Positions 22,508-35,320 of a stretch of 64,000 nt of DNA are shown here, in pieces. The stretch is from Sclerodactyla briareus. Its lineage: Eukaryota; Echinodermata; Holothuroidea; Dendrochirotida; Sclerodactylidae. Each line of letters starts with the position of its first letter. Position 1 is the first letter of the stretch. The notes under the pieces are model-generated. The model saw only the letters and a list, made by a program, of their open reading frames with translations. It was not told the DNA's origin and searched no databases. Where the stretch lies: positions 124,001-188,000 of the forward strand of contig JAODTK010005844.1 in NCBI GenBank assembly GCA_026419785.1, in the 5' to 3' direction. A program made the translations under genes and the position numbers.

Positions 22508-25484
22508 TTAGGGTTTTGGTGTGTAGCTGCCCGCCGCCGTCACAGTGGCCAGTGGTCACGGGTTGCCTAAAGAAACCACTAGTCCCTCTTGTATACTAGG
22601 GCCCTCTCAACCCATGAACAGAACAATAATATTTTTTTGGTCTCGCTCTCTTATTCAATTAACGATTGCATTACCAAAAATACCTAACTTCCGTGGATGC
22701 ATCCCAGTTAACCAAAACTTTATTCATTAATTTCACGTTGTGCAAATTTACCTTAACCCTCTAAAAGACGTTACTCTAGGGACGAAAATTACGTCCGGTC
22801 TTATTGATTCTTATCACTATATTATATTGCGGTATTATATCTTATATCATTTTGTCTTATCAATTATTGCGATATGTTAATAATAAATGTCAAATTACTT
22901 TACGACTTTAAATCTTTTTACCGACAAACTTACGGGTATGGTGCAACGTTGATAGCCATTCACTGAAAAAATACTCTAGAATGTCGCATGTATATATATA
23001 ATCAGAAAAGCCGCCTTTCGGCCTGTGATAATGTCAATTAATGATTCCTGAATCGGGAGTACCAGTTAACTAGAATGTCTTATCTATCTCATTAATATGG
23101 CTAAAAGTCAGTGTCCAAAATCTAGATATGCGTTTCCATACGATACGGGCTTCAAACCTCTACGAGATATTTGGACACCTAGTTTTAATTGGTGTATAAC
23201 AGGCAGTTGACAATAGTGACTGAAAACTTGAATATTACTTTACTGGAGAAGGGCAGGTACAACATGTTGTAATTTTTTAGCTCTGTGAATGAGCTAGGGG
23301 TCATTTTCCCAAATATATTCATGTGATGCAAGTTCAGTAAAGGCCAATTAGGGGTCATTTACCCTACCTAGTTTTAAGTAGCAATTCAATTTTTGTTGCA
23401 TTCTGTTTTACTTTCGCATTTTTTTTTTTTCGAATCACAAAGGTATGGGTCCTCACTTGTGCCAGTTGTTGGATCAACCTGTCCACAGTGTCCCTGGTCA
23501 CACAGTGGTCCCTGACAGGATGTGCCCTTTCTGTGATACTGTTATTTCATTATTAAGGGTAATGCCTTGGTAAGGCAGTGTAAAAGGGCTTATACTCAGT
23601 GCGTGGTTGGTGTGCCCGGCATAGCGTGTCCAGATGTGGTGGTGCCAGAGTCCATTTCCCTCAAATTCCCCATACATATAACTGACCAACTGTGTTGTCC
23701 CAAAAACACCAAGCGTATCAAAATTTTCCTGGACGTGGGGGCCATGCCCCTCCCTGCATGCAGCATATGCATATAGGGGTGTAACTTTGTTTTTTTTTTG
23801 GTGGGCAGGGGGGGATTCCCCAAAACACGAAGGACTCATCGCCCAAATGGGTAATGAACCCTATATCCAAATTTGATACGTGCCAATTCGTATCCTGAAC
23901 AGTCCAGACAAGTCCATTCACCTTCTGGGGCAACTTGCAAATTGGACATAGGCCCAATACTAAAAACCCATTTATCTGTTTCATGTAACTGAGATTCCCA
24001 ACTGTCAAACTGAGTTAAATATGAGTATGTGTGACACTGTGTGAGAGAGTGTTTGAACCCTGTTTAGTCCTCTGTGAGACCCAAGAGAAAGGAGCAAAAC
24101 AGGTCAGGATAAAAATTAACAAGTCCCATCGAACCCTCCACCCACTCCACTTGTGTTCGAATTCATCATGTGCTCCTGGCTTAAGTAAAGGATTGGGGAG
24201 GAAGGCCTATGGCATTTGCTTATTGCGTATATTGTACGCACTGACTCATTGGTGTTGTCCTTTGACCTCACCTTCAGTGACCTGGTGGCATTTTAAGACA
24301 TGGGTGAGACAACCACATATTGCAAACTCATTGGACTGGGGTGAATATGTCAACTCAACAACCAAATTTTGGGGTAAAAAAATTGTATAGCCTTGGCATT
24401 TGCATAGGCCTATGTTGTGTATCATGTAATAGGCCTAGCGTTAGGCCTATCGTAGACCTATAGACTGATATTGATTGTACACCCAAGTTAAGCCAATGTT
24501 TTCATGTATGTGAGGCTAAGGCCTGAGTCGTTACGCTGTACTGTTTCCCACATGATTCTTCATCTGGCAGTCATTGTATATCCACCCAGTCTTCCATGTG
24601 ATGCAATGCTCTCGGATCTGTTCCCCCTTGCATTATCTGCTAACTCGCTGGTGGGTGCTAACAATGAAATCAGAGTCCATCCTGCAGCTTGCTCTTCACA
24701 ACTTGCAATTTATATCCGAGACAGGTTCATGCTGAAAACATCACACAGGTGCCAGTTTTCATTCTGTCAACTCAAGCCTAGATGTATTAGGAAGAGAATG
24801 TATATCCCTTGGCATTTTTTAGGCGTTTTTTGTCCAAGAAATGTATTGTTATTCTGTCCCTATAGTGCCCTCAGTTTTTCTAGGCAATGTTTGAAATTTT
24901 ATACAAATATTCATACAATTTTATTATCTCCCTCCTTGCTTTCAATTGGAGCCCCCCTTCAGCCCCGCGTTTTCATGCACGCGTGCGGGCGTGCGGTCAT
25001 GCGGACACGCAAGTTAAGCGCTATCGTTGACATTTAGAACAATGGTTCTAAGAACCTAACCCCAGGGTGTTTAGTTAAACATTCTAGTAGGCCTATTCGT
25101 CCGGTGTTTGAATAACTAATAATAATAAAAATGCTAATATCAATGATAACGGAATAATATAGCTAACACGGTTTCTTATATAGCGCTATACACACTTGTG
25201 CGTGATTTTCGGAAAACGCCCGCCGCCCTGCGGTGCATGGAAACGGGTCACTTGCGTTTGGTCCCGCGTTCCCGACCGCCTGCGTGCTGGAACCTGCTTA
25301 AGATCATTGTGTATAACATGGCGGCCAGCGATGTTCTAGTCAGGCACCCAACCTTACATTTTTATAAAACCACTCACAGTGCAACTAACTTGGCAACTTT
25401 GAAATTCTGCGACAAGGCTCTTCAAGGACAAGGTTCAAAAAAGTTGATATCTTTTATTGGCCACATGAATCACTAAACACCTTT

Positions 25485-26221
25485 GTGTCTTGTTACCCCC
25501 CTTCTGGATGTTTCACTTCTCTGGCCTGTCATAAACCTCTTCTGGCCCCTCACACTGACCATATAAATTGTAACCACTCAGTCATTTGTTCACTTACTCA
25601 CAGGCAACCTATTCAAGAATGATGGGTGTCAAGGTTACCCAACACCTGCAGTAGCTCGGTGTGTGAAGATAGGGGGGGGGGAGTACTCCCTTGGGAGGTG
25701 CTGGTTATAAATGGAATCTTATGTGAACTAAAGGATATACCGAACAACCGTTATTAGATCTGACCATTTTTCCCTATGAGCTGTGGTCTACCTTTATCTC
25801 GTCGTCGCCCAAAATGTTAACATTGAATCAGTTCACTAGGGGTTCATGCAGTGTTTATAAATTGCTTGATTCATGCAAATGTTCAAGTTTGTTTGAATCC
25901 GATTAAATGTAATTAAGTGTGGTTCCAATGGTCCTGATATAGTGACGTGAGAAAATGGGTCAACAGAAAGTTGATTATTGTCTAATTGCTAATTTCTGCA
26001 ATCTTAGGCACATTTCCACGAAACTTATATGGGTAGAGACATTGTAAATAATCAGTCCTCCTCACGGATTTGAATTGATCACTGATAGTAGGGTGTTTTT
26101 CTTCCCATGCTAATACCAGAATCGAAAGCAACTCATTCGATGCCTTGTAATTGTTCTCCTGTTGACTAATAATTAAAACACTGATCGCGTAAACCAGGCG
26201 AACACGGGGGGCGGGTCCGCC
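25485..26221 (+). mobile_element. HINE/Helentron-like element, copy C, 3' part
   Basis: Aligns with 13990-14710 of copy B: shared CTGTCATAA.CCTCTTCTGG, CTGACCATATAAA, GAGCTGTGGTCTACC and AAATGGGTCAACAGAAAGT. It ends CAGGCGAACAC (26195-26205) and GGCGG-GT-CCGCC (26210-26221), a perfect 5-bp stem with a sequence different from that of copies B and E. It may be the continuation of the 18919 copy or an independent fragment. Confidence 0.7.
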
Positions 26222-26403
26222 TGTTTTTTAAAGAGAATTATAGTCACGCCTGAATTTAAAATGGTTTCTTTTCCATCGTCACTAGGCCCTAAGAATTGAT
26301 TGGTCCGCACACTATTTTCAGTACCATGGCCTCAAAAAAATCATTTTCACACATTGGGTACTATTTAGGGTAAACAGGCACCATTCACGTGTTTTATTGG
26401 CGT

Positions 26404-28845
26404 CAGTGGCGTAGAACGAAAGTTTTATGGGGGGGCTGGAGTTGGATACGGATCTGGGGGGGGGGGGTGGCCCCCCCCCCCCCCCCCTCCCTTTGGAAAT
26501 TTTTGCATTTTCAGATGACCTAGATGCATTTGTTGCATTATAATCTGCACTCCAAACCACTTGCTTCCTTCCCAGAAATATTTTTGCAATATCACATGTT
26601 CTTAATGGATTTGCTGCTATGAATCTTGTAATTTTTTTCTTGCAATTGAGGCAGTGAGTTTTCCGTCTTTTGGAGTTGGGCTAAATCTCACCTTTCCGGG
26701 ACCTCCGAATTTCCCTCCCACTTGGAAATTTTTGCATTTTCAGGTGCCCCTGAATGCAATTTGAGCAAACCTAGGACTCCGAAACACAATTCTTTCCATA
26801 ACTAATGTGTTGCTCATTCTCACATTTCGTTAGAATGCGGTTTGCTGCTTTGAATCTGTGATGTTTGCTGCCGCATCGAGGGGAGTCATCGTCTTCTTGG
26901 GAGTGGTCTAATTCTCACCTTTCAGGACCGTCCTATTCCCTCCCCTAACCCCCACTTTGGGTAAATTTTTGCATTTTTAGGTGGCTTTAGATGCAATTTC
27001 GTGCATTATAGGACTCCGAGAAACACACTGCTTTCCATCATGGCATTTTCGCATGCCTTTATATGCGATTGCTGCTTCAATTCTTGTGATGTTTTTGCTG
27101 CCAATCAGGGCATGGGTTCCCTTCTTGTGGGAGTTGATCTAATTCTCACCTTTCAAGTGACCACAAAGTCCCCCTCTCCCCCTTCTCCCACTTTGGAATG
27201 TTTGCATTTTTTCAGGTGGCCTTTATGCAATTTGGTGCAATAAGGACCAATTACTTTTGCTTTTTTATGTTTTTAGAAGCGATTTGCTGTGTCTGAATCT
27301 TTCGATTTTTCTGCCAAATCGGAGAGCAGTGAGTTCCCTTCTTTTCTTTGGGAGTTGGTCTAAACTCCCTTTCAGGGGACTACCGAAGTCCACCCCCCCT
27401 TTGGGACGATTTTGCATTTTTTGGTGGCCTCAGATGCAATTCGGTTCAATATAGCACTCCAAAACCCTCACTTTTCGTTCGAGAAATGATTGTGCATTTC
27501 CCCTGTCGTTATGGGATTTGCTGCTCTGAACTGGTAGTTTTTTCTTTTTTCTTCTGCCAATCGAGGGGGGTAGGGACCTTCTTCTTTGGAAGTTGGTCTG
27601 AATCTCACCCTTAAGGGGACCGCCAAATCCCGCCTTTCCTCACTGTAAGAATTTTTTACATCATTCAAGTGGCCTTCAGTCAATTGGTGCATTATGTCAC
27701 TCAAAACACACAAACTCCTCGTTCAGAAATAATTTTGGCATTGTTTCACATGTCCGTACGACTCATGGCGAGTTTGCAATTTGCTTACTCGGATATTGTG
27801 ATCTTTTTCTACCAAACTGAACTGATCACCTGGCGCAGAAGTTTGACCATTTCTTTTCGGGAGTTTTGCCTAAATCTGATATATGTTGGGACTGCCAATC
27901 CCCCTTTCCCCACTTTGAAAAAATGTCTGCATTTTCCGGTGGCCTAGATGCGTTTGATGCCTCTGAATCTGTTTTTCTCTGCAAAATGTGCTGAGCACTA
28001 AGTGCAGTAAGTGCCTTTCGTGGACACGCTGGTCGAGATTAACACTTTCCGGGAAACCATGCATCAAGTGCATTCGGCTGACCCCAGGCCCCGTATATTA
28101 GATTTCATTTACAAAGTTCCCGTTTCTCGCGCAAATCGTCTAAAAAAAAGATTGCCCGAATATAATAAGGCGCTGCGATGAAAAATTTTTTTTTCCCATT
28201 GCAAGTTTAGGGTGACCGGGGTACATAAAATCCGCTTCGCGCGCCAAACCTTTGATAAATTCAGTGAGAGTTTATTTAAAAACTACGATTGCCTCACCTT
28301 TGCGGGAATTTAGAAATTTGATGAATTTATGCTAAATCTCTCTCTCTCGTTTTTTTTCATTCGGCTGTCTCATTTTGGGACAATTGCGTGGTAAACTGCT
28401 TTGCTCCGAAATGTAGAGCTGGGAAGGGGGCGGGGGCGCTCACTATTCATAGGTCCACGCATTCAGCAGATACCGGACAATATTTGTAAATATTGCAGCA
28501 TCCGGTTTATACAGTCTAGAAAAAAAAAAATAGCTCGAATATCATAACTTTAACAATTAAAGGCAACGATATATGTTTCATCATTACGACGCGAAGGCTC
28601 GCGAAATTCTGCCATCATTCTGTGGATATTGATTCGAAAATTGGACTATCAGCAGAAAAATTCAAGCAATCTGGACTGAAAATGAGGAAAGGGGAAAAGC
28701 ATGACTGACAAATGATATTTTGAAATCAAAAAGGGGTGTTCGGACCTGTCGAGTGGCGGAAGGCCCTTCGCCCCTCCCCATTTTTTCACTGGGGGGGGGG
28801 GGGGCTGGCGCCCCCCAGACCCCCCCCCGGCGTTCCTCGCCCTTG
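26404..28845. mobile_element. hAT-like element, 2442 bp, with internal satellite
   Basis: The left end begins CAGTGGCGTAGAA (26404). The right end (28833-28845) is its inverted counterpart at 9 of 13 positions. The octamer ATTGGCGT lies immediately outside both ends (26396-26403 and 28846-28853), identical 8 of 8, as expected for a hAT target-site duplication. Both ends carry the G-run/C-run structure (GGGGCTGGCGCCCCCC and the like) often seen inside hAT MITE termini. No transposase frame is visible, so it is non-autonomous. Most of the interior is a 235-bp tandem array. Confidence 0.75.
26490..28030 (+). repeat. Satellite-like tandem array, unit about 235 bp, about 6.5 units
   Basis: The word TTTTGCATTTT followed by CAGGTGGCCT..ATGCAATTTGGTGCATTATA recurs near 26505, 26734, 26971, 27204, 27414, 27660 and 27929 (spacings 229, 237, 233, 210, 246, 269). 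Each unit also has GATTTGCTGCT.TGAATCT, TTCCCTTCTT..GGGAGTTGG and TCTCACCTTTCAGG. The unit contains no open frame shared by all copies. Confidence 0.85.
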
Positions 28846-28853
28846 ATTGGCGT

Positions 28854-29739
28854 GTCTATAAGTTGTTAAGCAGTAAGAGTTCAACTTTATCACCTCTTAA
28901 ACCCAGGCGTGAAATGAAGGGGTGACTACCCCGTGGGTATGAAGCCTATTTCCACGAAACACTATAGTGTCAAATGCCTAAATGTCTAGTTAACTTCACA
29001 ATATGCGGCAACACCCTCCCCAGATTTTTTTCCATGCCTTGACTAGAAACTGCCAAGCCCAGTTACTCCTGCATAGGCTGCCAAGTCTAGGCATCCAATT
29101 ATCTGATTATGGATACACTACCTTCAGCCGACATCTTCAAATGCAGGCAAACGACTTGAGTAGGCAGGGCGATTCATCCAATAGCAGCAGCCATTATGCC
29201 CGAGCCTCAAGAAAGACTGTTATTATGCCCACTAAAAAAATCCAAAATACTTTCGTAACTGCGGGATGGCAAAGACACGTCAGTCTGCACTCGGATCGGA
29301 AGACAGGAAGAGCACCCCCATGAATAATTTATACTATAGACTCACACGTTCAATAGAGATGAATGCCCTCTTGATGGCGGTTTGTGTAAAAGGAACTACT
29401 GGCCTCCAGGAGATATGGCCATCGGAGTTAGGAAGGATGGCGGGGGGTATTACATTTCAGAAGGGCGGACGAGCAGGAGGGAAATAAAAATAAATTCCAC
29501 GTGGGCATTCAGTGCGTCTGGTAACTATTGGGGTGCTGGGCGGACGGGAGCGTATGGGCAGATAATGGTAAGGTGGTCTGGGAACGAAGGAGCCGGGGAG
29601 GAAAAACGCGAAAAAAAAAGAATCCAGGTAAAGTTGAGATTGATTGAATAATTGCGATGATAATTGGGCCCACAATGGCCATTGAGGGTAATGGGGCGTC
29701 CGTGTATGGTGAGAGACAATGAATCCAGCTTTTCCGGCG
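28854..29739. other. No gene recognised
   Basis: Overlapping ORFs at 29003-29651 on the plus strand lack family motifs. Nothing else could be supported. Confidence 0.4.
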
Positions 29740-30235
29740 CCCTCTTAAAGTTAGTGGTCACCTTTACCCCCTCCCCGTCACCAATAATGCTTGAAAACCG
29801 ACGGTTGCGGGTTCGAAGCCAGAGAAGGCACATGTTGGTTTCTTTCGACGGCAGGAAGAATCAATCTGCCGCCAGGTAGGCCGAGTAATCGAGAGAGTTC
29901 GGTCGGGCGCGAACTCTAACTACCGGTCATCGCGCCAGTTAATTCTTGGGCTGGTTCGTCAGGGCCCCTCAGCTGTAATGAGTACCTTGTGTTCGCACTG
30001 GGGACAGGAAACTGCGTCCAGGCAGATAAGGGCACCGTCTCTGGAAATTATCGCGAGGTAGGTATTGCGAGGTGGTCGGGATCATAAGCCCCGTTGCCAG
30101 GCGTGTTAACAGCGTGAGGCCCCAACTTGCCTTCCTTTTCTCCCTCTGGCTCGGAAGGCCTGACTACGCGGCCTAGTCTGCGCCCTGATTGCCCTCAAGA
30201 TCAATGTTCGTCTCGGGGTTTAAAAAAGAAAAGGC
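29740..30235 (+). mobile_element. tRNA-derived SINE-like sequence
   Basis: GGGTTCGAAGCC (29809-29820) fits the Pol III B box of tRNA-derived SINEs. It is followed by CAGAGAAGGCACATGTTGG and a longer GC-richer body, ending near a GTTTAAAAAAGAAAAGG tract at about 30220. A plausible but weak A box (TAGTGGTCACC) lies about 55 bases upstream. The sequence does not fold convincingly as a functional tRNA. The body boundaries are estimates. Confidence 0.5.
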
Positions 30236-30524
30236 CCGCTAGAGTGTTTTACTGACTCTTAACGGTAAAACTGGATGATTTCATTCTGTGCATAATTTCT
30301 ACGAAAAGCATTGGATGTGTTGACTCACTGGTAAGGCCATACGGTGGTCTTGTTTGTAGCCTAGTAAAGCATATAAAGAGTTGCAGTCGCTTTTGCAAGC
30401 ATGCTACTAGAGGAGTTAATGTGCTTCAACACAATCGCACGTTTAAGATATATTCTAGTGTGTATGGGTGTCAATTAGCTTAGATAAGTCTTACTCTTCG
30501 GTGGCCTCTTCACGAGGAAGTAGT

Positions 30525-32820
30525 AAGAGTAAGTAAGTAAAACTTTTATTGCCTCAGTAATGGAAATTAAGATATCGCACATAAAAGTCAGAAATTAACA
30601 AAAATATATGATAGAAAAATAGGACATATCATGTACATTTAACAATAAGACCAGTAAGAAAAGATAAACCAGATTCAACAACAATTGCTGGAATGGAAAT
30701 GACTAGCGACTCAAGTGTTATTGTGAAGTTGATTGCACGTGGGATGAAAGAGTTGCGATTAACGATTGTTCTACGTATATGGTTGCTAAGTCTTCCAATC
30801 CCTCTATTGATCACCTTGTCGTGAACGGTGAAAGTAGAGGGATGAAGGAAACTATCATTCCACACTGTCTCCAATTTGGTGGGTGCCGTATAGATTGGTA
30901 CACGGAGTCAACCAAAAAACACACTGCGGAACTCCAATGAACCCTAAAACAAGCATCTTAATTATATGGTCATACGATCTTCTCAGTTATGGTCAACATT
31001 CACTACCCAGCATATACCGACAAATATCCCAAACTCCGGCAATAGGGAACTGTAGAATAATTGCATAATTTCGTACATTTAAAGGCTGACAACCTTCCTG
31101 AGACAATACAAACTGGTATTCAGCCTTTTAACCACGGGGCATCCAAGTGATCACCCCAACGTGAGAGATATTGTTCAAATGTACACCGAGATAGTTGTAG
31201 GAAACTAACTCTCTCAAATGCTTCACCTTTGATAATAACGGGAGAAGGTTCAACAGCGTGCGGACGGAAGTCGATATGACCATTCTTATTTTGCTAATAT
31301 TTAATCACAAAAAGCTATGGTCGCAATAGGCCACGAATGGACTGCAGCTGGCAGAGATATGCCCTCACAAACAATGCCATGGATGAGGTCCAGCCATTAC
31401 CGTATAATCAGCAAATTAATAATGGGAACATGATACTCTCCATGGGATCTACAGTCAGACGTTGTACAAACGTGAATAAAAATGGCTTGCAAGACTGGCC
31501 TTGTAGCGCCTCCAGTATTGGAGACGGAAAGGAAATATGCAGACCGGCAGTGGACTTAGTTTAACCAACAAAGGGGTTACGATCTGTACGATCAATGTAC
31601 AATCCAGTGAATGAACCCATTGTGGTATGTTCCATCGTTATCATTTGCTGGCAAGTATGTGGCTGGATTGTATCAAGGCGGAAGAAAAGTCAAAAGAACA
31701 TGACTCTAGCAGAGTTCAGATGTTACTGTGTGCTCTAAGTGTGAATAAAGACGGTGGAGGAGCAGCAGGATGCCATCCTCACAGCTCCGCTCAGCCTTGT
31801 AAGGCAAATGTAAGGATCTGAAAAATGGAGCAACCACAGCAAATATGGCTAAATCTACTTAAACTAAGCGCCACCACACTTTTCATAGGGGGACTGCAGT
31901 TAGCTAGAGGACGAAGATCATTCATGCATGGAATGACCGATTGGCCCTGGGATGATGGTATTAGACTGCTTCCATAGTTGAGGCACCACTTCCTGTTTGA
32001 AATGAAGTAGTTATAAATTACACTGAAAATATGAGCTACCTCTATTGCACAATGCTTTAAAATCCTTGGAGTGATATTGTCCGGTACGAGAAGCTTTTGA
32101 TGGGTTCAGCCCACAGAACTGGCGGCGAACATCATCAACAAAGACCTCTATATTGCACGTGGAATTCGTTAAAACAGATCGCACCCCCGCTTTAGGTATT
32201 CGTTAGAAAAATCATCATGATCAATCGATTGTAAAAGTGATTGGAGTAGTGGCATAGTCAATTGTGATTTCACGATATTGCAAAATTTGAGTCGGATTGT
32301 TGTAGCCACTCATAAGAAGGGTACCATTACAGAATGTTTCATATTATTGTTGTAAATAAAGTCTCATCTTGTCCGGGAGACAGATTCTACCTGGGCGTTC
32401 AAGCGATTTCGTTCGTTTCTGGACCTCCGTAGTTGCTCAGCATCGCCTTTCTTGAATTAATCCCTTCTTCTTGTTTGATTACATTTTGACCTCCTTGGTG
32501 ATCCCACGGTTTAGGTTGGGTTCGACTTTTTTGACTTGCTTCATCGGGATAGTATTGTCCACACAGAATGATATATAATAGGAGATTGTATTGGTGAGTT
32601 CATCCAGGTCATCGGCGGCCTCAATGAACATGTCACAGTCTGTACAGTCAGCTCGGCCGCGGACGATGATTCAACGCGTCATCTTCCATTGTTGACGGTT
32701 GATTGAAGCGGGGTTTTCTCTCATAACAATGGTCGGTAAACGAGGCACAAGATTAACAGATTATGGTCCTCCGCACTTTCAGAGTTTGGGAAGCTGAATA
32801 GACAGATAAGCATTTTTAAC
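30525..32820 (-). mobile_element. CR1/L2-like LINE remnant (endonuclease end, linker, reverse transcriptase, C-terminus)
   Basis: Reading the minus strand from about 32820 downwards, frame-broken fragments give, in order: AEDHNLLIL (end of the endonuclease, SDHN-like); DDLDELTNTISYYISFCVD and NTIPMKQVKKV (linker, as in VTSYISFCED..VPTKTV of animal LINEs); LVPDNITPRILKHCA (GPDGV.PRLLK.CA of the RT fingers); NDLRPLA (NDYRPVAL); VSYNYLGVHLN (V.SYKYLGVHLDN); and METVWNDSFLHPS..RLSNHIRRTIVNR (C-terminal block). The 3' end carries repeated ACTT units (plus-strand AAGTAAGTAAG at about 30530). Many stops and shifts are present, so it is inactive. Confidence 0.8.
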
Positions 32821-35320
32821 ATGGGTATTAAAGAAGATTCCAGGGTTTAGCTTATTTCGAGTGGCACATTTCACATTGCCTGATAATGAATAATGGCGAT
32901 GTTTTTTAGCTTCGGGAGAGGCAGCTCTAAAGTCAGCATGTCGCTCCGTCCGTTCGAGTTCGTTCGTGTCAATCCGTTAGTTCGTCCCTTCTGTTCGTCA
33001 CGTTCATTCATAACTTCTAAACCTGACATGCGATCAGTTGAAACTGTGGGTGGATGCAGCTTGCTACTGCCTGGCTAGCCTTAGCTACATTGATGTTCGA
33101 ATTAGTGTATTTAGATTTTAATTACATTACCAATTAATTTACCCCAATTTCCAACGTATTTTGAGCCTCTTGCCAGACATAGTTGGTTTAAATTACTCCA
33201 TCTTCTCTGAGCAGCTGTTAATCTAATCTATCAGAAGGTCCAGTTCTGCGAATAGTGGACAATAAACCTATTGTCCAGGGCGGCTGTTGAGTTGTCTTAA
33301 TCGCACTTCGCCATAGTTACATTAGACCCTGCCTCCACAGGATTGGTTACATTACATCTCGGTTCAATTCCTGAGTGGTGACCTTGAACGGGGGGCTGCG
33401 CCCTCCCACCCCCCCACATCTAAATGCTGTTTCGATGGTACTTGTTGGAGTGGTTCAAACTATAACTATGGAGTGTCAACATGTTAGATATATTTCTGTG
33501 GGAAGTGTGGTTCCACTGTTCACGGCCACAGGTAGGGAATGGGCCTGATAGCCAAATATTAGGCTAATTGGTAGACATGTCCAATCATTCCATGTCCTAT
33601 GACAGGATGTCAGTAGAGGTCAGTTGAATGTGACCAAACAATACATGTGAAATGGCGAAAAAAAAAATGCAGTGTATTTGCCACGAGAGTTTGCTGTGTT
33701 ACGCAGTTACAAAGGACGTTCCGAGGGCAATTGTTAAGATTACAATGATTGAAGTCTCGTGTTTGGTGAGAGCGTCAGGGGGATGATTCAAAAATGGCCG
33801 ATAATTAGTAAGTTCCAGGGCCTGCGGGGGTTTGGCGAGTTTCCCTGGTCGGGCACATTCAGACCGTATGATGCAACATGAGAGGAAACTCTCCCGGGGC
33901 AAATAATACGGGCGCCAGGTCACAGTTAGGATCTCCAGGTTGGGGGAGCCGAATTGTCGTTTGAGAACGAAAAAGGACAAGGAGGGGGGGATCAGGGGGG
34001 GGGGGGGGAGTAATGGGCATTAAGTGGGGTGGCCCACTTCTGATTGACTACCTCTGCATTGCACACCCCACCCCCCTTTTTCCCTTCCCGGATTGTGCGG
34101 TTCGGTCCCCTCTCACTAATGTGAATCCATCAATCCTGCATGTTAGTCAGTATGATGTTCTGCAAGCCAGGTCTCTGTGAATGAAAGTATGCTTGCATTA
34201 CCGAATTCTTGCAGATATTTGCAGTTGGCCGAGATCTCATCAATTTTGTTAATATATTGCACATTTCCCATTACGATAGCGTAGATATGGCTTGTGTTTC
34301 AGTCTACGGTTCCTCTTCCCCGCACCCCTCCGCGCCTTGCCTCGCTTTCGTACTGTACCTATCAATTCTCAGACATCTATTCGACCATTACGGACGGGGC
34401 ATGTGACATGAAACATGCAAAAAGCATTCCTTTCCACAGAAAGTGTTTGCTTATTTGATTCCGACACTTAAAGAGATAAAAAACGAATTTCATACCCATA
34501 ACACTGAAAAATTTGATTTTCAAACTCATCTCGTCTTTTTACGAATTACGATGAATGACCGCTATGGAATAATGTTAAATGTTGCTGTCAAGTCCACACC
34601 GTAGGCCTACTGCAATTCCACAAATTTCATGTCCCGACGAAATCGTCCTGCGCAGTATAGCGATACCAATTCACATTAGCATATCATTATGACGATTATT
34701 CCGTCAGCGATCCGAGTTGCATCGTACATCGTGACGTTCATTTAAACGTCTCTGCCGCTTGTCGCCGTCGCTATAGAACGACAATGCCTCTTGATTAGAG
34801 GAAAATATTATCTTCTCAGTTTCGTTTCCCGCATTCCTACTTACTGTAACCCTCTTGACAATCCTCGGAAGAACTATTTCCAAATGGTGCAGAATAATTT
34901 ATTCAGGGTATAGGCCTATCAGGAGACTATCGTTATAATCATGACGTCGACAGTCATGGCCAGGGTATATGGGGTTTCCTCAAGTGACCCGGTTTGATCT
35001 TTCTTCGCCGGAGATTCGGTGAGCAGTAACACCGAAACACTCGTCATTCGTGGATACCTGGTATGGGTAGTTGACCTTAAGATAACATTCGATTGCTGTC
35101 TGTGTTAGCAGAGAAATCTTACAGAACACACAGGAAATGGGATCACCGATAATCAGTCTACGATGTCCAATGAATTGGATGTCAGTACTAGTATTTCGAT
35201 TCAATTTATAGGGGAAACACGCTATTATGAGTTAGGTGTTTTTAGTGGTCGACTTTGCAGCTCAGCTCCAACCTAAATGCGACTGTTTGATATTCCCAAT
35301 CGCGGCTCAGGAACCCTTTT
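32821..35320. other. No gene recognised; TTCGT-rich repeat and G-rich tracts
   Basis: 32935-33055 is rich in GTTCGT words and resembles, in inverted orientation, 47108-47225. G/C runs occur at 33390-33415 and 33984-34010. No coding region was supported. Confidence 0.45.

Larger units (their letters stand above)
19931..25484. other. 5.5-kb block separating the two parts of copy C
   Basis: It contains a GT-rich microsatellite (19985-20045), a tandemly duplicated AGGTCA-rich unit (20280-21870), a 14-bp hairpin at 22475-22507 and otherwise no supportable gene. The longest frame (24504-25037, 177 codons) shows no recognisable domain. A CpG-rich patch at about 24950-25340 includes an ATGGCGGCC word at 25318. 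Confidence 0.5.

Noticed and set aside
24504..25037. Longest open frame of the window (177 codons, plus)
   Set aside because: No domain, no repeated motif, composition of random translation, and it overlaps the CpG-rich patch; likely chance.
29740..29880. Functional tRNA gene
   Set aside because: Only a B box is clear; no cloverleaf with acceptor stem could be drawn, so it is listed as SINE-like.
31337..31821. Two plus-strand ORFs
   Set aside because: They lie antisense to the minus-strand LINE reverse transcriptase remnant.
33380..33425. C/G-run sequence similar to hAT termini
   Set aside because: No CAGTG/CACTG terminus or duplicated octamer nearby.
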